DNA of 64,000 bases from Cephalotus follicularis (GCA_001972305.1 BDDD01000724.1:310001-374000), one strand, 5' to 3'. Counted from the stretch's first letter, positions 21,621 to 34,639 are shown. Made by a program: numbers and translations. The notes: generated from the sequence alone by a model not told the origin.

Positions 21621-24174
21621 ATTCTCCCCCCTTTAAGAAATTTTGTCCCCAAAATGTACTCATGTCACATTGTGAAGTAATCTAGGTACTGTCATTGAGC
21701 TGTACTTCCTTAACACTGATATGTGAAAGTTATAATGTATGTATATATATATATATATATATAAATATCAAAATTTACTCACAGAGATGATATGTATAAA
21801 ACTACTACACATCGTCCAAGCACGCTTAACTTCGGAGTTCCAATGGGATCCAATGCATTAGTACTAATATGATCACACACTCAAGCGGTCTAGATCATAG
21901 ATGAGCCGAATCGACAGAAACGTGTTTTTTGTGTAGGTGATTCCAGTATGACTTATATCATATCGCACCTTAGCTGTGTCCGTGTCGGTCATATAATGAA
22001 GTCCATTGCGACATGCTCCCACATGACGTCAAAAACCACATGCACCACCCATTCAAGCCAACATGCAAGTTTGTGGGGTCAACGTGGCACATGAACATCA
22101 TACGTGTCGAAGCGACAAATGCTTGGACAGCGAATAAGGAACGAAGTCCCATGCTCATTTCATATCCCGTATCCAACTGCACGAGAAAGGTTTATTAGGC
22201 CACAACAACGTCGAATGAATAACGTATGCTTAGAACACAAAACTACTACATGGTCAGCCAACAGCTGAAAAGGACATCGGGCAAAAATCTTCTGAGGGAC
22301 ATTGGAATTCCGTTTCATAGGTATGCTACACAGGATCTACCAATAGCAAGGATGCCAGAGGACAAAAAAAACTAAAGAGGCATGCGTATTGACAGATCGA
22401 TGAATCACCATGGAGCCAGCCAAGCCACACAACAAAAATACCACCCAAACACTCAAACGTACACAAAGCAAGAGGTTGTCTAAATGAACCACAAATCAAG
22501 ATGATGAATAGTTAATGTCAAACATGTGGAAACATTAAGAGAGTAAATGGCTTGAACCGATAGGCATGTTATAAGAATGAATAAAGACTCCTAGTGCAGA
22601 CAGTCAAAGTAAACAATCGAAGCATCGTGTACAAAATGCACAAGCTCAAAGCATCATGGTGGTAGGTTGCACGCTCTCATAACATCATGCACACAAAACA
22701 CAAGCACACGCAGAAGAACGTGCACATAAATACGCACACAAGCCTCATGCAAGCACCACATTATGCACGCACAACTGTCAAGCAAACAGTAAGAAGTGCA
22801 CACGTTAGCATGTGTACAAACTCTTCGTGTGGAAAATGAACGCATCTTCTACACAAAATGCCCACGAGCACACATCAAGATGCACACGCGATAGCCAAGT
22901 GCACAACAATTTGCATCAATAGCACAAGGGCACAACAATCATAGAACACACTTCCACTTGAGAATATAGAGTAGCTATAACAGCTTGAAGTTTCATTGTT
23001 GCTCCACATGAAGTTGCTGGTACATTGAACATCTAGTTATCAAAACTGCGATATTTCTCTTCATGTTTTTCTACCAGAAGTGCTCCCTCAACCGATGACA
23101 CACTTGGTACTATTAGAATGCATCGCATAAGATAAGTCATGACCTTGTCAAAAACATACGTTTGACGGCTTCAGTTTGAGACGCACATAACCTGTCCCAT
23201 ATATCAACGTTCCGTTATCTCGAAGTGAGTAATTGGTGTGGTTACGATTCTATCACCAAGCATCACTAATCCATGTGCTGCAATATTAGTCTCTCCCGTA
23301 GAGTAGACGATAGAGCTCCCATGCATAAGGCTGATAGGATCTCGTGCAATGATCTGAAAACTCATTCAAAGATAAGCAAGAGAAGTAGAAAACTTACTCA
23401 AAGCATCTGTAATCATGTTTGCGTTTCCTTGGGGTATTCGTTAGCGTAATTGTCGTCTTTAGTCATTTCCACCCATTTGTGCTTGTGGTTCGAATCCTTG
23501 TCTATAAAGATCTACGTAGGGCCGACATTCATCCACAATAGATGATGTCTTCTAGACATAGCCCTTATAGGCTAAATCCTTCACTATACTCCGCTAACGT
23601 TCCCACTAAGTGTTCAAACAGAAACGTACTATAATGATCGCCTGAGCCTCTTCTAACAATCTGTCACTATCAACGATTCATCGCAATGTTGCTATACTGA
23701 AACGTATGTAAGAACTCTAAAATAGTTCCTCCAACGCATTTAAGGTGCTCTATTATGCACATCATGGTCTGATAGCTTATAAAGTCTAGAATAGCCAAGC
23801 TATGGCCTGCTAGAATTTTGGCTCAGACACATCACTAAATAAAAGCCTATAAAGAAGGTAACGTCCTCACGGCTAACTCGGCCGCTACCAAAATAGAGAT
23901 AACATCCTAAAGTACCTTTGGTCTGAAAGTCTCTAGCCTTACATCTTACTCTAGCTCTACATGAGCCATCTATCTGGTAACCATAAAAGGTCTTACTATT
24001 TATGTCCATAGCGGGACCCATCTCATTGACCACGGGGCATGCTACCGAACACATGACACTTGCATATAATTTCTGATATGAATTCCTACATGTAATGCAT
24101 GAAATGCATGAGTTTAAAAACCATTTCTGAAAAGCATTTTACTTTATAAGTCTAGATAATCTAAAACCAACCTC
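21621..24174 (-). other. LARD non-coding interior
   Basis: It begins with a pyrimidine run (minus-strand purine tract, GGGGACAAAATTTCTTAAAG then GGGGGAGAAT next to the LTR). A (TA)n run lies at about 21739-21763. 22620-22940 is rich in GCACA/CACAAG words. Minus frame 23800-24054 (84 residues) resembles no gag or pol domain I know. No zinc knuckle, RT, integrase or protease motif is seen on either strand. Confidence 0.7.
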
Positions 24175-24186
24175 GCTCTGATACCA
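24175..24186 (-). other. LARD primer binding site
   Basis: The minus strand reads TGGTATCAGAGC four bases after the 5' LTR end, a perfect 12-base tRNA-iMet complement. Confidence 0.92.
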
Positions 24187-24190
24187 AATT

Positions 24191-27100
24191 TGTCACACCC
24201 GTCCCAACCAAGACGAATGTGACTATCACGTGGCAAGTCCCCTTTCGAAAACCTCCACGTGATATGTTAAAGAGCATTTGAAAACTTCTTCAAACCATAT
24301 AGTTAAAAATCATAAAGTTCGACTTTTCCAAAACCTTGAAAAAAAATTTAACTCTTAAATTTTTACAAAAATCGGGCATGTAGTATTCGTTTATCGGACT
24401 ATGCCCCTGTAAAAAAACACATTGTTTATAACTGGGCTTAGCCCTCAGCAAACCACACACCTGAAGGAGGAATCAACAGTTTATAAATGTGCTCAGCCCT
24501 TACCAAACCACAATTTAAAGCAATAAACAAGCATGGGTTGGGCTCCGCCTTAACCATAATATCAAACATAAATTTATAAACAGGGCTCAGCCCTTCAAAG
24601 CAAAATCATGAAAGAAAATCATTTATATAAAAACATAAGTAAATGCGTAATTTAAATGTTGATGTAGTAGTGCTACGCATGTGTTGAAACCCTAGTAAGC
24701 ATGCCCTATCCTCGTGGTCCTTCATCTACTGCAACAGACTTAGCAACTGTTTCTCCACTACCTGGAAAAGATAACTGGGAGGGGATTAGTCCAAATGACT
24801 AAGTCAATAGAAACAAAACTTCTCCTGATACATCCATCAAGAATTGGATGTACTGAATAAATGAGCATAATATAATCAAGCGTATAAACAACAAAATGAA
24901 ATAATGTAAATCCACCGAAAGAAAGTCAAATCTCAACAAGGGACTATATAGAAGAAATCTCAACTGTGGAAATAAAGAAGCAACAATATCAACAAGGCTA
25001 TAAGATATAAAAAAATAGGGTAAATAAAATATAAATCCATGGAAATCAAACCCAATGCCCAAGAGAAGAGCTCCACAATAACAACAAGATCCATAGTGAG
25101 ACCAAGATCCGCAAGGGACATCAAGATCCAACAAGGAAAATCAAGATTCATAAACACAATCGAAATCCACGAATTTAAATGAGATACACAAGTGCAAACG
25201 AAATCCGAGAAATGAATCTCGATACTCAACAAATGGCTCCACGATCCACAAAAGAGATCAATATTCACAAACGTGAGCAAGATCCCCAAAGATAGCACGA
25301 TCCACAAGGATATCAATATCATCTCAATAGTCAACAAATAAATTCCAAAGATATGGACATAGACATTAACAAAGCTTCATAAAAGAAACTCGTAAGTCAA
25401 CAATGAATTTTTCGCTGAACAATCTCAAAACTCAAGACTCCACGAGTACAATAGAATCACAGTAAAATTAGAGCATATAAAATCAAGAATCACAGATATG
25501 ATCAACAATCATGAATCAAGAAATATGCCCAATAAAATCATGATATCAGGGGATACAAGTACCACTATAATATCACAATTATCATATCACAACCCCATCA
25601 TGTCATCATCCCGTATCATATTATCACATATCATGTGATCATCAAAGCTCATGCCATCATCACATATCATAACATCATCATATAGCAGCTGCGACAATAA
25701 ATACATACCAAGGCCATAGACTACAGGACTGTACATATCTGTCATACCGTGCAGAGTGTCTATGACATCTTATTCTCAGAGGGTTCAGCATGATCACTGC
25801 GCGGACTCATCCCTCGTCGGAGAAATCACACATCAGAACATCGACCGAGGAGTTGGGAGTCGAACCCAAGATTATCCCTCATCGAAAATCACATATCATA
25901 GGTAGCCAATACAGTCAGATGGATGAGGGACAGAACCTCTACTACACTCACACTCAGCATATCGTTGTAGACCAACGGCCATGCTACAGATCTAGGTTTG
26001 GAACCCGGGGGTAGTCCCACATAACACCCCATCATAGATAATGAGTCGTGTTAAGGAGATTTGATTGTCAAACGTCCCCTCACCATTGACCGGTAATACA
26101 TATAACAAATCCCATGGTACCCAGCATCAGAGTACAAATCACAATACCATAATAATGCATCAAGAAAGGAACACGTAAGCCTACGCGCGGGGCGGAAGGT
26201 GACATGTAATACTCACAATTTTAAATTCGATGTATATTGTACATTATATGAATAATGTATACACTGAACTGAGAATTACTGCTTAATTGTCTTTTAATTG
26301 AGCTAAGTGTGATACTGGATTAATGTGAAACTTAATTGTATGGCATTGAGCTAAAGAGGGATTGCCAAACAACAGACTATTGGTAAAAAAATCGGCTGGG
26401 AAATTTGAGGTGGCAACAGCCGACTGTCCAAAGGGAGCAGTCGACTGTTAGTGCACAGACAGATGTCCTGATACGTGTTGCATGAAACAGGGTAGGCGTG
26501 TCTTCAGCTTGGACAGGTGTTGGTTGGCGAGGATTGCATAGAAATGTGGCACAAAATGGATTGCTAGAATACGATTCCTTTATAATAGGTATTGTATGAG
26601 TGAATTTAAGTGTTGAAAATGTTTAAAGGAGAGAGAATCATCTGCTACTATGTGCATGTGGAGTTGGAGTTAAAGTGGAGTTAGGAAGCTTGAAATCTAA
26701 TTGGTAAGCTTCTGGTTTAATTTTTGTTTTGTTATAGTTATTTCAATAGGTATATTATGTACTGAATTAGTTATGTATGCCTACTGTTAACGTGCACACT
26801 TAGATTAATTGCTGGATTATTGCGGTTGACTGAAATTGGAATTGTATTGGGGTTAAAGAGAAGAATCACTCAATTGATTATAGGATAGTGAATTGAGGTA
26901 GGAACTTTGACATGATTCTGAAATATATAGCATGCACAACGTGTTGAGATGGTCTGTATTTGATTGCATGTTGATTTGGAGTGAATTGAAATGTTATAAA
27001 GCATTATCTATTTTTCTGTTTCTGATGTGAACAATAATCTGGGCAAAAGCAGTCCACTATCTTGGATAACAGTTGACTACTAAATGTAAACAACTGCTTG

Positions 27101-30100
27101 CTTAGGATAAACAGTCGACTACTCAAGGTAATCAGTCGGCTAATCAACAGTAATAGCTGACTGTGCAAGGAAACAACTGACTGATAATGGAAACAATTGA
27201 CTGTTAAGGGATATTTTGCCTCTAATACGTGCTGTTTAGGCTGAATTATATGTGATTACACTAACTTCCTTAGGAGATGATTCCTGTTATGTGTAATCAA
27301 ATACCAGAATTGAACAACTTATGCATCCTTTGTGTGACTTGCATAAAGTTATATTGATTGTGCTATTGCTCACTGTTGAATCTTGAAATTGCTACTGTTA
27401 TGCAATTGTTATTGCTACTATTACTGGTATCTTATATTAATCAAAGTATTCATAAATACTATGGTTTCGATCTAGAAATGTTCAAAGCATTTTCCAAAAT
27501 GTGGAAAGTGTTAAATGATTGAGAGTGTTCAAGTGATTTCAAAAATGACAAGTGTTAGAGTGTTAAGTGTTTTCACTGATAATGAGAACCGGTGAAAGTG
27601 TTTTATGCCCTTGAGCAAAATATATTGCTTTATTGTTTTCCAAAGTGAATTAATGTTATTGTTTCTCTACCAAAGGAAATTATTATATTACATTATATAT
27701 ATGTAATATCACTGAATTGATTATGAATGAAGTGAAGCCGATGGTTTAGTGAACGGAGTGTGTCACTGACTATGGCGGTGAGCCTATGGGCCAAGAGTTT
27801 ATGGCTAGAGCTTTCACCCAACTTATCTGCAATGCAGATCGTGAGTGGTAACTGCCCGCCAAGTGCCAGCAGTAGTGTTTACCTTTTCTATCATCATCAG
27901 AGTGTATGGTGGCAGTTAGGTGGTGCATAGGTTGGGCTAGGAGGTAGCACTAGACGACACCCACCCAGTGGAGTGATTGATTGTACCCTTGTGCAGTATT
28001 CTTGATAAGTGATTGATTGTAGCCACTTGGCATGGATTCTTATATATCAGTATACATATATATACATGGATTTTAAAATATAAATTGTCATGCATGATTG
28101 TATCCTTATATTCAATGTCATGCATACTTCCTACTTAGCCGAGTGAGGACAAACTTTAATACCTACTATTTTAGATTGATGAAGTGAAATGGAGATTGGC
28201 TACTGAAGCCGTTCTTTGAAGGCTTCTCATTTTAAGGTTGTTAATGTTGATTTGTAATAGGTCATACTTTCGTTAAGTTATATTAGCATTTATGATATGT
28301 AAAATATAACCTGTGTTGTACTTGGCATGCATGTATTATGGGATAAATGCGAATGCTTAAAATAATCCAGTAAATGAATGCTTTCGCAAGTTTAAGTTTA
28401 AAATTTTGTATTATTATTGTTAAATGCTAGATTATTAACTGATAACCATATATATGTTGTTAATTGGAAAACGGGGTGTGACATGAAATCATCACCAGAG
28501 TCAAAGTACGATATCACAAGCCACAATGATACATGAAATGAAAAGGTGACATCGACATCCAGAGCCAGAGAACTCATATGCTCGGCAACCATATCGCCAT
28601 CATAAGACAATATCAATATAGCCACATGTGGGATTTCAAATCCCGATCAAAAATCACATAATAGGAACACAAAAGGCACATACCAAACAAGAACCTCAAG
28701 ACAATGCATTAGAAGAAAGGAATCTCCCACTCACAAGCACATAGCTCTTATAACAACAATTTCTAACAATGAATAAGAATTGCTCAACAATACCAACAAC
28801 GAAGCTCAAATATGACGATGCAGAGATAGAATGAATATAGCAGTAGCAATAGAAGGAAATATATCTTTGCAAGAGCCAAACAGATATAACAACTGCAACA
28901 GAAAGAATACATGTCCACAAGAGCCAATGCAGACATAACAGCATGGAAACGAAATGAATTTCGACAATTAAACCTCTAATATCACTCTGGAAGTTCAATT
29001 GAGAATACCCAATAAAGGATTCCGAATAAACAATTATGGAATAAATTTCAAATCGGGCAATTAACGAGTCATATCACATAATGGAATTAAGCAATGAAGG
29101 ATATCCACAAGTCATAGGAATCGACAAACAGGAAATCAACAAGTACAAAGGAGTCCAAGAAACAATTATGGAGTCATCAAATGACACATAGGAATCAATT
29201 TCAAATTAGGCTATCAATAAAACATATCACATAAAAGAATAACAATAAAAATACATATCCAACATCCAAGAATTTCAAGAACAATAAAATAAGGAAGGAG
29301 ACATTCTACTCACAATTTCAGCGCCAATTACTACCACGAACTAACCCCTCAAATACTTGAATCGGTTATCGGGTTCTCGTCGTTGTTTAGAAACTCTACC
29401 ATCCTTCACACTGTATAAACAACACATATCCATTACACCCTACTCATAGGAAACATAACACTGTCGTAATCGAAACTCCGGCCAACCCACCAGAGTTTCG
29501 GCGACACCCAATACGATTCGCGAAAACTTCAGATCAACACAATACTGCAAGAGAACCGCTGTGACACGGTGTAGAATTCGCTGTCATAGCCAGCAGTGAG
29601 TTTGACTCACTGACTCGATTGGCTTATTTTTCAACAATTTCGGCCACTTCACAAAAACACCGCAACACATCCGACCTAACACGCCCCTGCTCGAGACTCT
29701 GTCAGAATCGGCCGATGTCGCCTCACCTGAGGTCCGACCAAGTCGCTATTGCTCCGATCACGCCACCACTGGCCTCCACAACCTTCGGTCTATGCGTTGG
29801 TGACCGAAACTCACTGTGACTCGGCACCAAACGTGGTGTCACAGGTGGCAGTGAGTCAAACTCGATGGGCTGACTCACCGGCACAAGGATGCACGATTCA
29901 CGCCAGAAAACGCCTCAACCATCATCCCAATGGGTAGAGCTGACCTTCTAGACGAAGACCAGCTCCACCCATGATGATAACGATGATGGATGGCAAGCGA
30001 CAAAGTCAAGGGATTATCATCGGTAGTGTAGTCTCCGACCGGCGAGCTCACACTTCCCAGTATTGCGCCTTGCGCCTCTGTTTTCTCCGGCGAGAAGCGC

Positions 30101-30320
30101 GTCCCCGACGCCCTCTCTCTCTGTTTCATCATTCCTGGACGCTATACACACCCGGCTCCCATGTCTATTTTATTTCTTTCTTTGTCACATCTAACGCCTT
30201 CTAGACCGGCCTAACCCTTTTTTTTTCATAAATTCCAAAATCGGCTATAATATACAACGACAATCAAACATGATTTTATGAAATGCACTTTTCTATTCCA
30301 ACTGGAACACGAGTGTTACA
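24191..30320 (-). repeat. LARD 5' LTR with nested solo LTR
   Basis: TGTCACACCCGT to GAGTGTTACA on the plus strand, followed by the cttcc duplication. Without the solo LTR at 26205-28483 it is about 3846 bp and collinear with 17672-21620. It has lost a ~100-bp segment present in the partner near 21200-21290, and carries the short form of the CT microsatellite. Confidence 0.9.
26205..28483 (+). mobile_element. solo LTR, family E (2279 bp)
   Basis: TGTAATACTCAC to GGGGTGTGACA, inserted in the LARD LTR. The target duplication is tgaca (26200-26204) against tgaaa (28484-28488), one mismatch. The empty site is seen in the other LARD LTR (GGTGACATCATCACC near 19720). There is no interior, so it is a recombined solo LTR. 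It carries CAGTCGACTG-like words at 26390-26450 and 27050-27210. A CTTAGCCGAGTGAGGACAAA block at 28134-28153 is shared with family C LTRs. Same family as 62748-64000. Confidence 0.88.
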
Positions 30321-30692
30321 CTTCCACTATGGAACATGTAACTACGTTAGGGGCTGTAATTTTAAAAACTTACACGACGGAAGCAACTCCCTAGCTCCTA
30401 GGTTAGTCAAATACCAAAAAGGGAAATGAACATGTACAACGTCCAAATCCAACTCACCAATAACCAAGGATCGCCACACTAAAACATAATAAAATATCAC
30501 ACAAGCATGCATATGTGATAAACAAAACCAATAACATAAAGAGTGCAAGATAGAAGTTATACCAAACATGAAGGCTCCTTCACTTTGCCAGTACTTGCTT
30601 GGGAAGCTCCCTTGAAGACTCCAAGTCTCTACCACACCCTTGTGTGCAAAACCCCTTTAGATTTTCCCTTTTGTAGAAACCCTAGATATTGT
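30321..30692 (-). repeat. Copia-A LTR, middle piece
   Basis: It lies between the LARD (cttcc duplication) and the GAG tandem (attgt duplication). It resembles the left part of the Copia-B LTR. No supported coding sequence. Confidence 0.55.
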
Positions 30693-32213
30693 TGTAATAC
30701 CCCGTTTGTTCATGTGCATATGTTCGGACTTTTAATTTGTTTTACTCTAGTGTTGGCCTATTTTAAATTTTTTGGTTTTTATGTTTTAGGCTCAATGATA
30801 TCATTTTGGGCTTTTGGATATTGGTTGGAATATAATTATGGACAAGTAAAATCGATTGTTTTATATTTTAAATTAGTTTTTAAATCAGTTTTTAAATTAA
30901 ATATGGTAGAAGTATTTTGATAGGAAACAAAATAAAGTATTTTGGGAAATTACTTATTCTTTTCTTATTTCTACTCTTCCTCTCCCATACGTTTCTTCCT
31001 TCTTCCTTCCCAAAACCGATTTCTCTCCTTCTCTCACTCCCTCGATCCCGAATTTTCTGCCCACTTCCCCTATCCTATCAGATTTTGGATTCTTTTTCCT
31101 TATCTTAGCCGATTTTGCCTCTTCCTTATGGTATATGTATGCCATTATTCAATGTTTATGCCTCTACTGTTTTTCTTGCGCCTGGTAGCCGAATCTGCAA
31201 GTTGAGAGGTGTTTTGTTCTTCGTGATATTGTTCACCGAATCATGTTTGTTCCTCTGTTGTTATGGTTAGCAATTGGTTTTGGCTTTAATGTCACCCAAT
31301 TTTTCCTTGTATATAAGCTGCTTGTATGTTTTGTTTTGATTTCTGCCATACATGCTCTGTTAATGTCTTTGGAATTGTTAGCAAGTCCTGAGTTGTTTTG
31401 TAATGTTAATAAATATGTTTCGAATCTAACAGTTAATGTCTGACAGAAATTCGGTAATGGAACTATGTATGCAATGAATTGGAAATTTGTCTCTCTATAA
31501 AGCATGATCACCAATTGCATGAATTTCTTGTTTCTTAATGTTCATGTGCAACTGTTGTGTCATATAAGTTCGATATTAGTGTTTAGAATCCTCTGGTAAT
31601 GTGGTAAATGAATTTTTGACAGAACATTGGCATAGGATTGTTTATGTGACTACTTTTCTTCGTTTTCTGAAATAATGTTAAATTATTTTATACATGACTT
31701 ATATGCTATTAAAGGTCCAGATATTTTCTATTCTATAAAGTATCATTTTACATTTTATGATTCTATATCCGTACTAAGGTTTGCTCAGCTGCGTTTTTGT
31801 TTCCATGCGGCAGGTATTCTGGGACAACATCTGGGAAACATGTGATGAGTGATATCCACCATGTCTGAGGATCATCTAGGATTGTGATACTGCTATGTTT
31901 TTGTTAGGATTAGTCTATGAACAATAAGTACCTTTTTGGTTTATTATTTCAGTATTTGACTTAAGGATTATGTTTAAGAATTTGGCTTATGTTTATGTTT
32001 TCAGTTTATGAAGAAAGTTTCAGGCTATGTCTTAGATTATAAATGTTATGTTTAGATCACCACGTAGTTTGAATAAAGTTAAGATAATATTTTGAATAAA
32101 ATATAAACTAAAATTTATATAAAAGAAATAAAAATTATGCTAGGTTATATATATGTCATGTTCAGTTTTGGATTATGAAACCGTAACGACTTCCGCCGTT
32201 CAGGGGTGTTACA
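30693..32213 (+). repeat. GAG tandem LTR1, internally deleted (1521 bp)
   Basis: TGTAATACCCC to GGGGTGTTACA. Relative to LTR3 it lacks about 1490 bp (equivalent to about 54764-56254), joined at about 31640 within GGATTG|TTTATGTGAC. Both break points in LTR3 carry ATTGTT, so the loss occurred between short direct repeats. It therefore lacks the GTCGAC palindrome cluster. Confidence 0.92.
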
Positions 32214-32217
32214 GAAA

Positions 32218-32228
32218 TGGTATCAGAG
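32218..32228 (+). other. primer binding site, gag unit 1
   Basis: TGGTATCAGAG, four bases after LTR1, complementary to tRNA-iMet. Confidence 0.9.
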
Positions 32229-32499
32229 AATAGATTTTTCTTTCCTTCGAAGTCCTATCTAGCTTTGACCTATGAGATTGGGTAGACATTGGGTTAGGAT
32301 CTTTTCGTTGTGGTCTTTCTAACATGTCTTTTGTTTCGACTATGGTTCCTTTTGTTGTTGTGTTGTGCTTTGGATTTATGTTTCGTAGATGGTACGAACG
32401 AGAAATTCCACACAAGGAAATGAACCGACTGAGACTCGTGAAGAGGAACGAAATGACCCTACAGTTGAGGAGTTGGTATGACAAGCAGTTGCTAAAGAA

Positions 32500-33456
32500 G
32501 TGGATCGAATAATTCATGCTATGAAAAATCAAGGGCAAGGATGTCAAGAGCAAGTTGCGGCGGAGGATGCATCGACTGATGTCCAGACTGGTAGGGAGAT
32601 TGGGGACCAGCCTGACACTCCTGTATATGTCTGGCTTGAGCAGTTCCAAAAGCAGAGGCCACAACCATTTAGTTCATCCCCGACGGCTATAGAGGCTGAG
32701 CATTGGATTACGCACATGGAGAAAATCTTTAATGTGTTGGGTTGTGATGACGGACAGAAGGTATGGTTGGCAGCATATAAGTTGGAAGGAGATGCTCAAA
32801 AGTGGTGGCAAACTTTGAGGTTGGCTAAGGGAGGAGACTATATTGATGCCTTGACATGGTTTGAGTTTTGTGAAGTTTTCTATCAGCGGTATTTCCCCAC
32901 TGCTGACAAGGAGGCTTACGTAAGGGAATTTGTGAGCACAAGGCAAAGGGATGGTGAATCAGTCACCGAGTTTTTGGCTTGGTTCACTAGGTTATCGGGT
33001 TTTGCTAGATCCGAGGCGGGGTTGGCATTTGAGCAAGCTGAGAAGTTCAAATGGAAACTGCAGTACCAGCTTAGAGGGAAACTGATAAATTACAGATTAG
33101 CTGATGTGGCGAAAGTAGCCAATGTTGTGAAGAATATTGAATTGGAGAGGTTTGACTTTCAGGCAGCTCGGCAAGAAGGAGAACGGAAGCGGAATAGGAG
33201 TGATTCCCGAGGACATCATTCTGGACAGCAAGTTAATGGTAAGCATCATAAAAAGGATCATAATCAGAATAAGGATGGGGGTAACCCCAATGTTCAGATT
33301 TCTTTGTATGATTCGTGTGGGAGGCGACATCCGATTGGGACATGTTACAAGGCCACCGAGGCGTGTTTTGATTGTGGACAAATTGGTCATCTCTTTAAGA
33401 ATTGTCCAATTCCTTGTATAAGAAATAAAGGAGGAGATGGTAATGATACGAGATAG
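32500..33456 (+). CDS. gag of GAG-only element, unit 1 (318 residues open)
   Basis: Nucleocapsid/capsid-like protein. The true frame appears to start at ATG 32389 (MVRTRNSTQGNEPTETREE), but a TGA at 32479-32481, where an Arg codon is expected (VEELV-stop-QAVAKEVDRI), leaves ATG 32500 as the first usable start. The gag core runs at residues ~45-190 (VYVWLEQFQKQRP, AEHWITHMEKIFNVLG, AQKWWQTLRLA, FCEVFYQRYFPTADK, RQRDGESVTEFLAWFTRL), then a basic linker, then zinc boxes near residues 272-306. In the first, the leading Cys is Tyr (YDSCGRRHP). The second, CFDCGQIGHLFKNC, is canonical. The frame stops at a TAG 3' of the knuckle. Confidence 0.88.
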   Translation: MDRIIHAMKNQGQGCQEQVAAEDASTDVQTGREIGDQPDTPVYVWLEQFQKQRPQPFSSSPTAIEAEHWITHMEKIFNVLGCDDGQKVWLAAYKLEGDAQKWWQTLRLAKGGDYIDALTWFEFCEVFYQRYFPTADKEAYVREFVSTRQRDGESVTEFLAWFTRLSGFARSEAGLAFEQAEKFKWKLQYQLRGKLINYRLADVAKVANVVKNIELERFDFQAARQEGERKRNRSDSRGHHSGQQVNGKHHKKDHNQNKDGGNPNVQISLYDSCGRRHPIGTCYKATEACFDCGQIGHLFKNCPIPCIRNKGGDGNDTR

Positions 33457-33693
33457 CGCAACGTGGGAGGTAGAGTCTTTGCCTTAACGATGCATCAGGC
33501 TGCAAACACTCCAGGTATTGTTTCGGTTCTATATTTGTTTGGTAACCGTAATGAGTTTGATTTGTTGATAAGTCAACTTATTCTGTGGTAATTGAATTCA
33601 TTTTGTTATGCATCTTGAATTTCTTTTTCTGTTATTGATTCGGATTCGTATATGTTTAGATTTTGAGACGAAATCTTTTTAATGGGGGAAGGA
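33457..33693 (+). pseudogene. truncated protease stub and polypurine tract, unit 1
   Basis: Just after the gag stop the frame reads RVFALTMHQAANTPG, which in complete elements leads into the protease. It breaks off at LYLFGNRNEFDLLIS, before any DSG active site, and all of pol is absent. It ends in the purine tract AATGGGGGAAGGA (33681-33693) abutting LTR2. Unit 2 has the same stub, so the pol deletion predates the tandem. Confidence 0.75.
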
Positions 33694-34639
33694 TGTAATA
33701 CCCCATTTGTTCATGTGCATATGTTCGGACTTTTAATTTGTTTTACTATGGTGTTGGCCTATTTTAAATTTTTGGGTTTTTATGTTTTGGGCTAAGTGAT
33801 ATCATTTTGGGCTTTTGGATATTGGTTGGAATATAATTATGGATAAGTAAAATTGATTGTTTTATATTTAAATTAGTTTTAAAGTCAGTTTTTAAATTAA
33901 ATATGGTAGAAGTATTTTGATAGGAAACAAAATAAAGTATTTTGGGAAATTACTAATTCTTTTCTTATTTCTACTCTCCCTCTCCCGTACGTTTCTTCCT
34001 TCTTCCTTCACAAAACTGATTTCTCTCCTTCTTTCTCTCCCTCAATCCAGAATTTTCTGCCCACTTCCCCTATCCTATCAGATTTTGGATTCTTTTTCCT
34101 TATCTTAGCCGATTTTGCCTCTTCCTTGTGGTATATGTATGCCAGTATTCAATGTTTATGCCTCTACTATTTTTCTTGCGCCTGGTAGCCAAACCTGCAA
34201 GTTGAGAGGTGTTTTGTTCTTCGTGATATTGTTCACCGAATCAGGTTTGTTCCTCTGTTTTTATGATTAGCAATTGGTTTTGGTTTTGATGTCACCCGAT
34301 TTTTCCTTGTATATAAGCTGCTTGTATGTTTGGTTTTGATTTCTGTCATACATGCTCTGTTAATGTTTTTGGAATTGTTAGCAAGTCCTGAGTTGTTTTG
34401 TAATGTTAGTAAAAAGGTTTTCAATCTAACATTTAATGTCTGACAGAAATTTGGTAATGGATCTATGTATGCAATGAATTGTAAATTTGTCTCTCTATAA
34501 AGAATGATCACCAATTGCATGAATTTCTTGTTTCTTAATGTTCATGTGCATCTATTGTGTCATATAAGTTCGATATAAGTGTTTAGAATCCTCTGGTAAT
34601 GTGGTAAATGAATTTTGGATAGAATATTGGCATAGGATT

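Larger units (their letters stand above)
17672..30320 (-). mobile_element. LARD-like large non-autonomous LTR element
   Basis: LTRs 17672-21620 and 24191-30320 flank 2570 bp of non-coding interior. The exact target duplication cttcc lies at 17667-17671 and 30321-30325. On the minus strand it has LTR ends TGTAACAC..GTGTGACA, a PBS (TGGTATCAGAGC) at 24175-24186 and a G-rich purine tract at 21621-21645. No gag or pol motif is readable. LTRs of about 4 kb with a short non-coding interior fit the LARD class (large retrotransposon derivatives), which must use proteins made by a gypsy-type partner. Confidence 0.85.

Noticed and set aside
22654-22845. Cys-rich minus frame, possible small secreted peptide
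   Set aside because: The cysteines come from the GCACA-rich plus-strand tract. There is no signal-peptide start or stable Cys spacing.
30543-31443. Several open frames at the start of LTR1, repeated at 33917 and 54038
   Set aside because: They lie in the pyrimidine-rich part of the LTR (TTTCTTCC runs) and are conserved only as LTR sequence.
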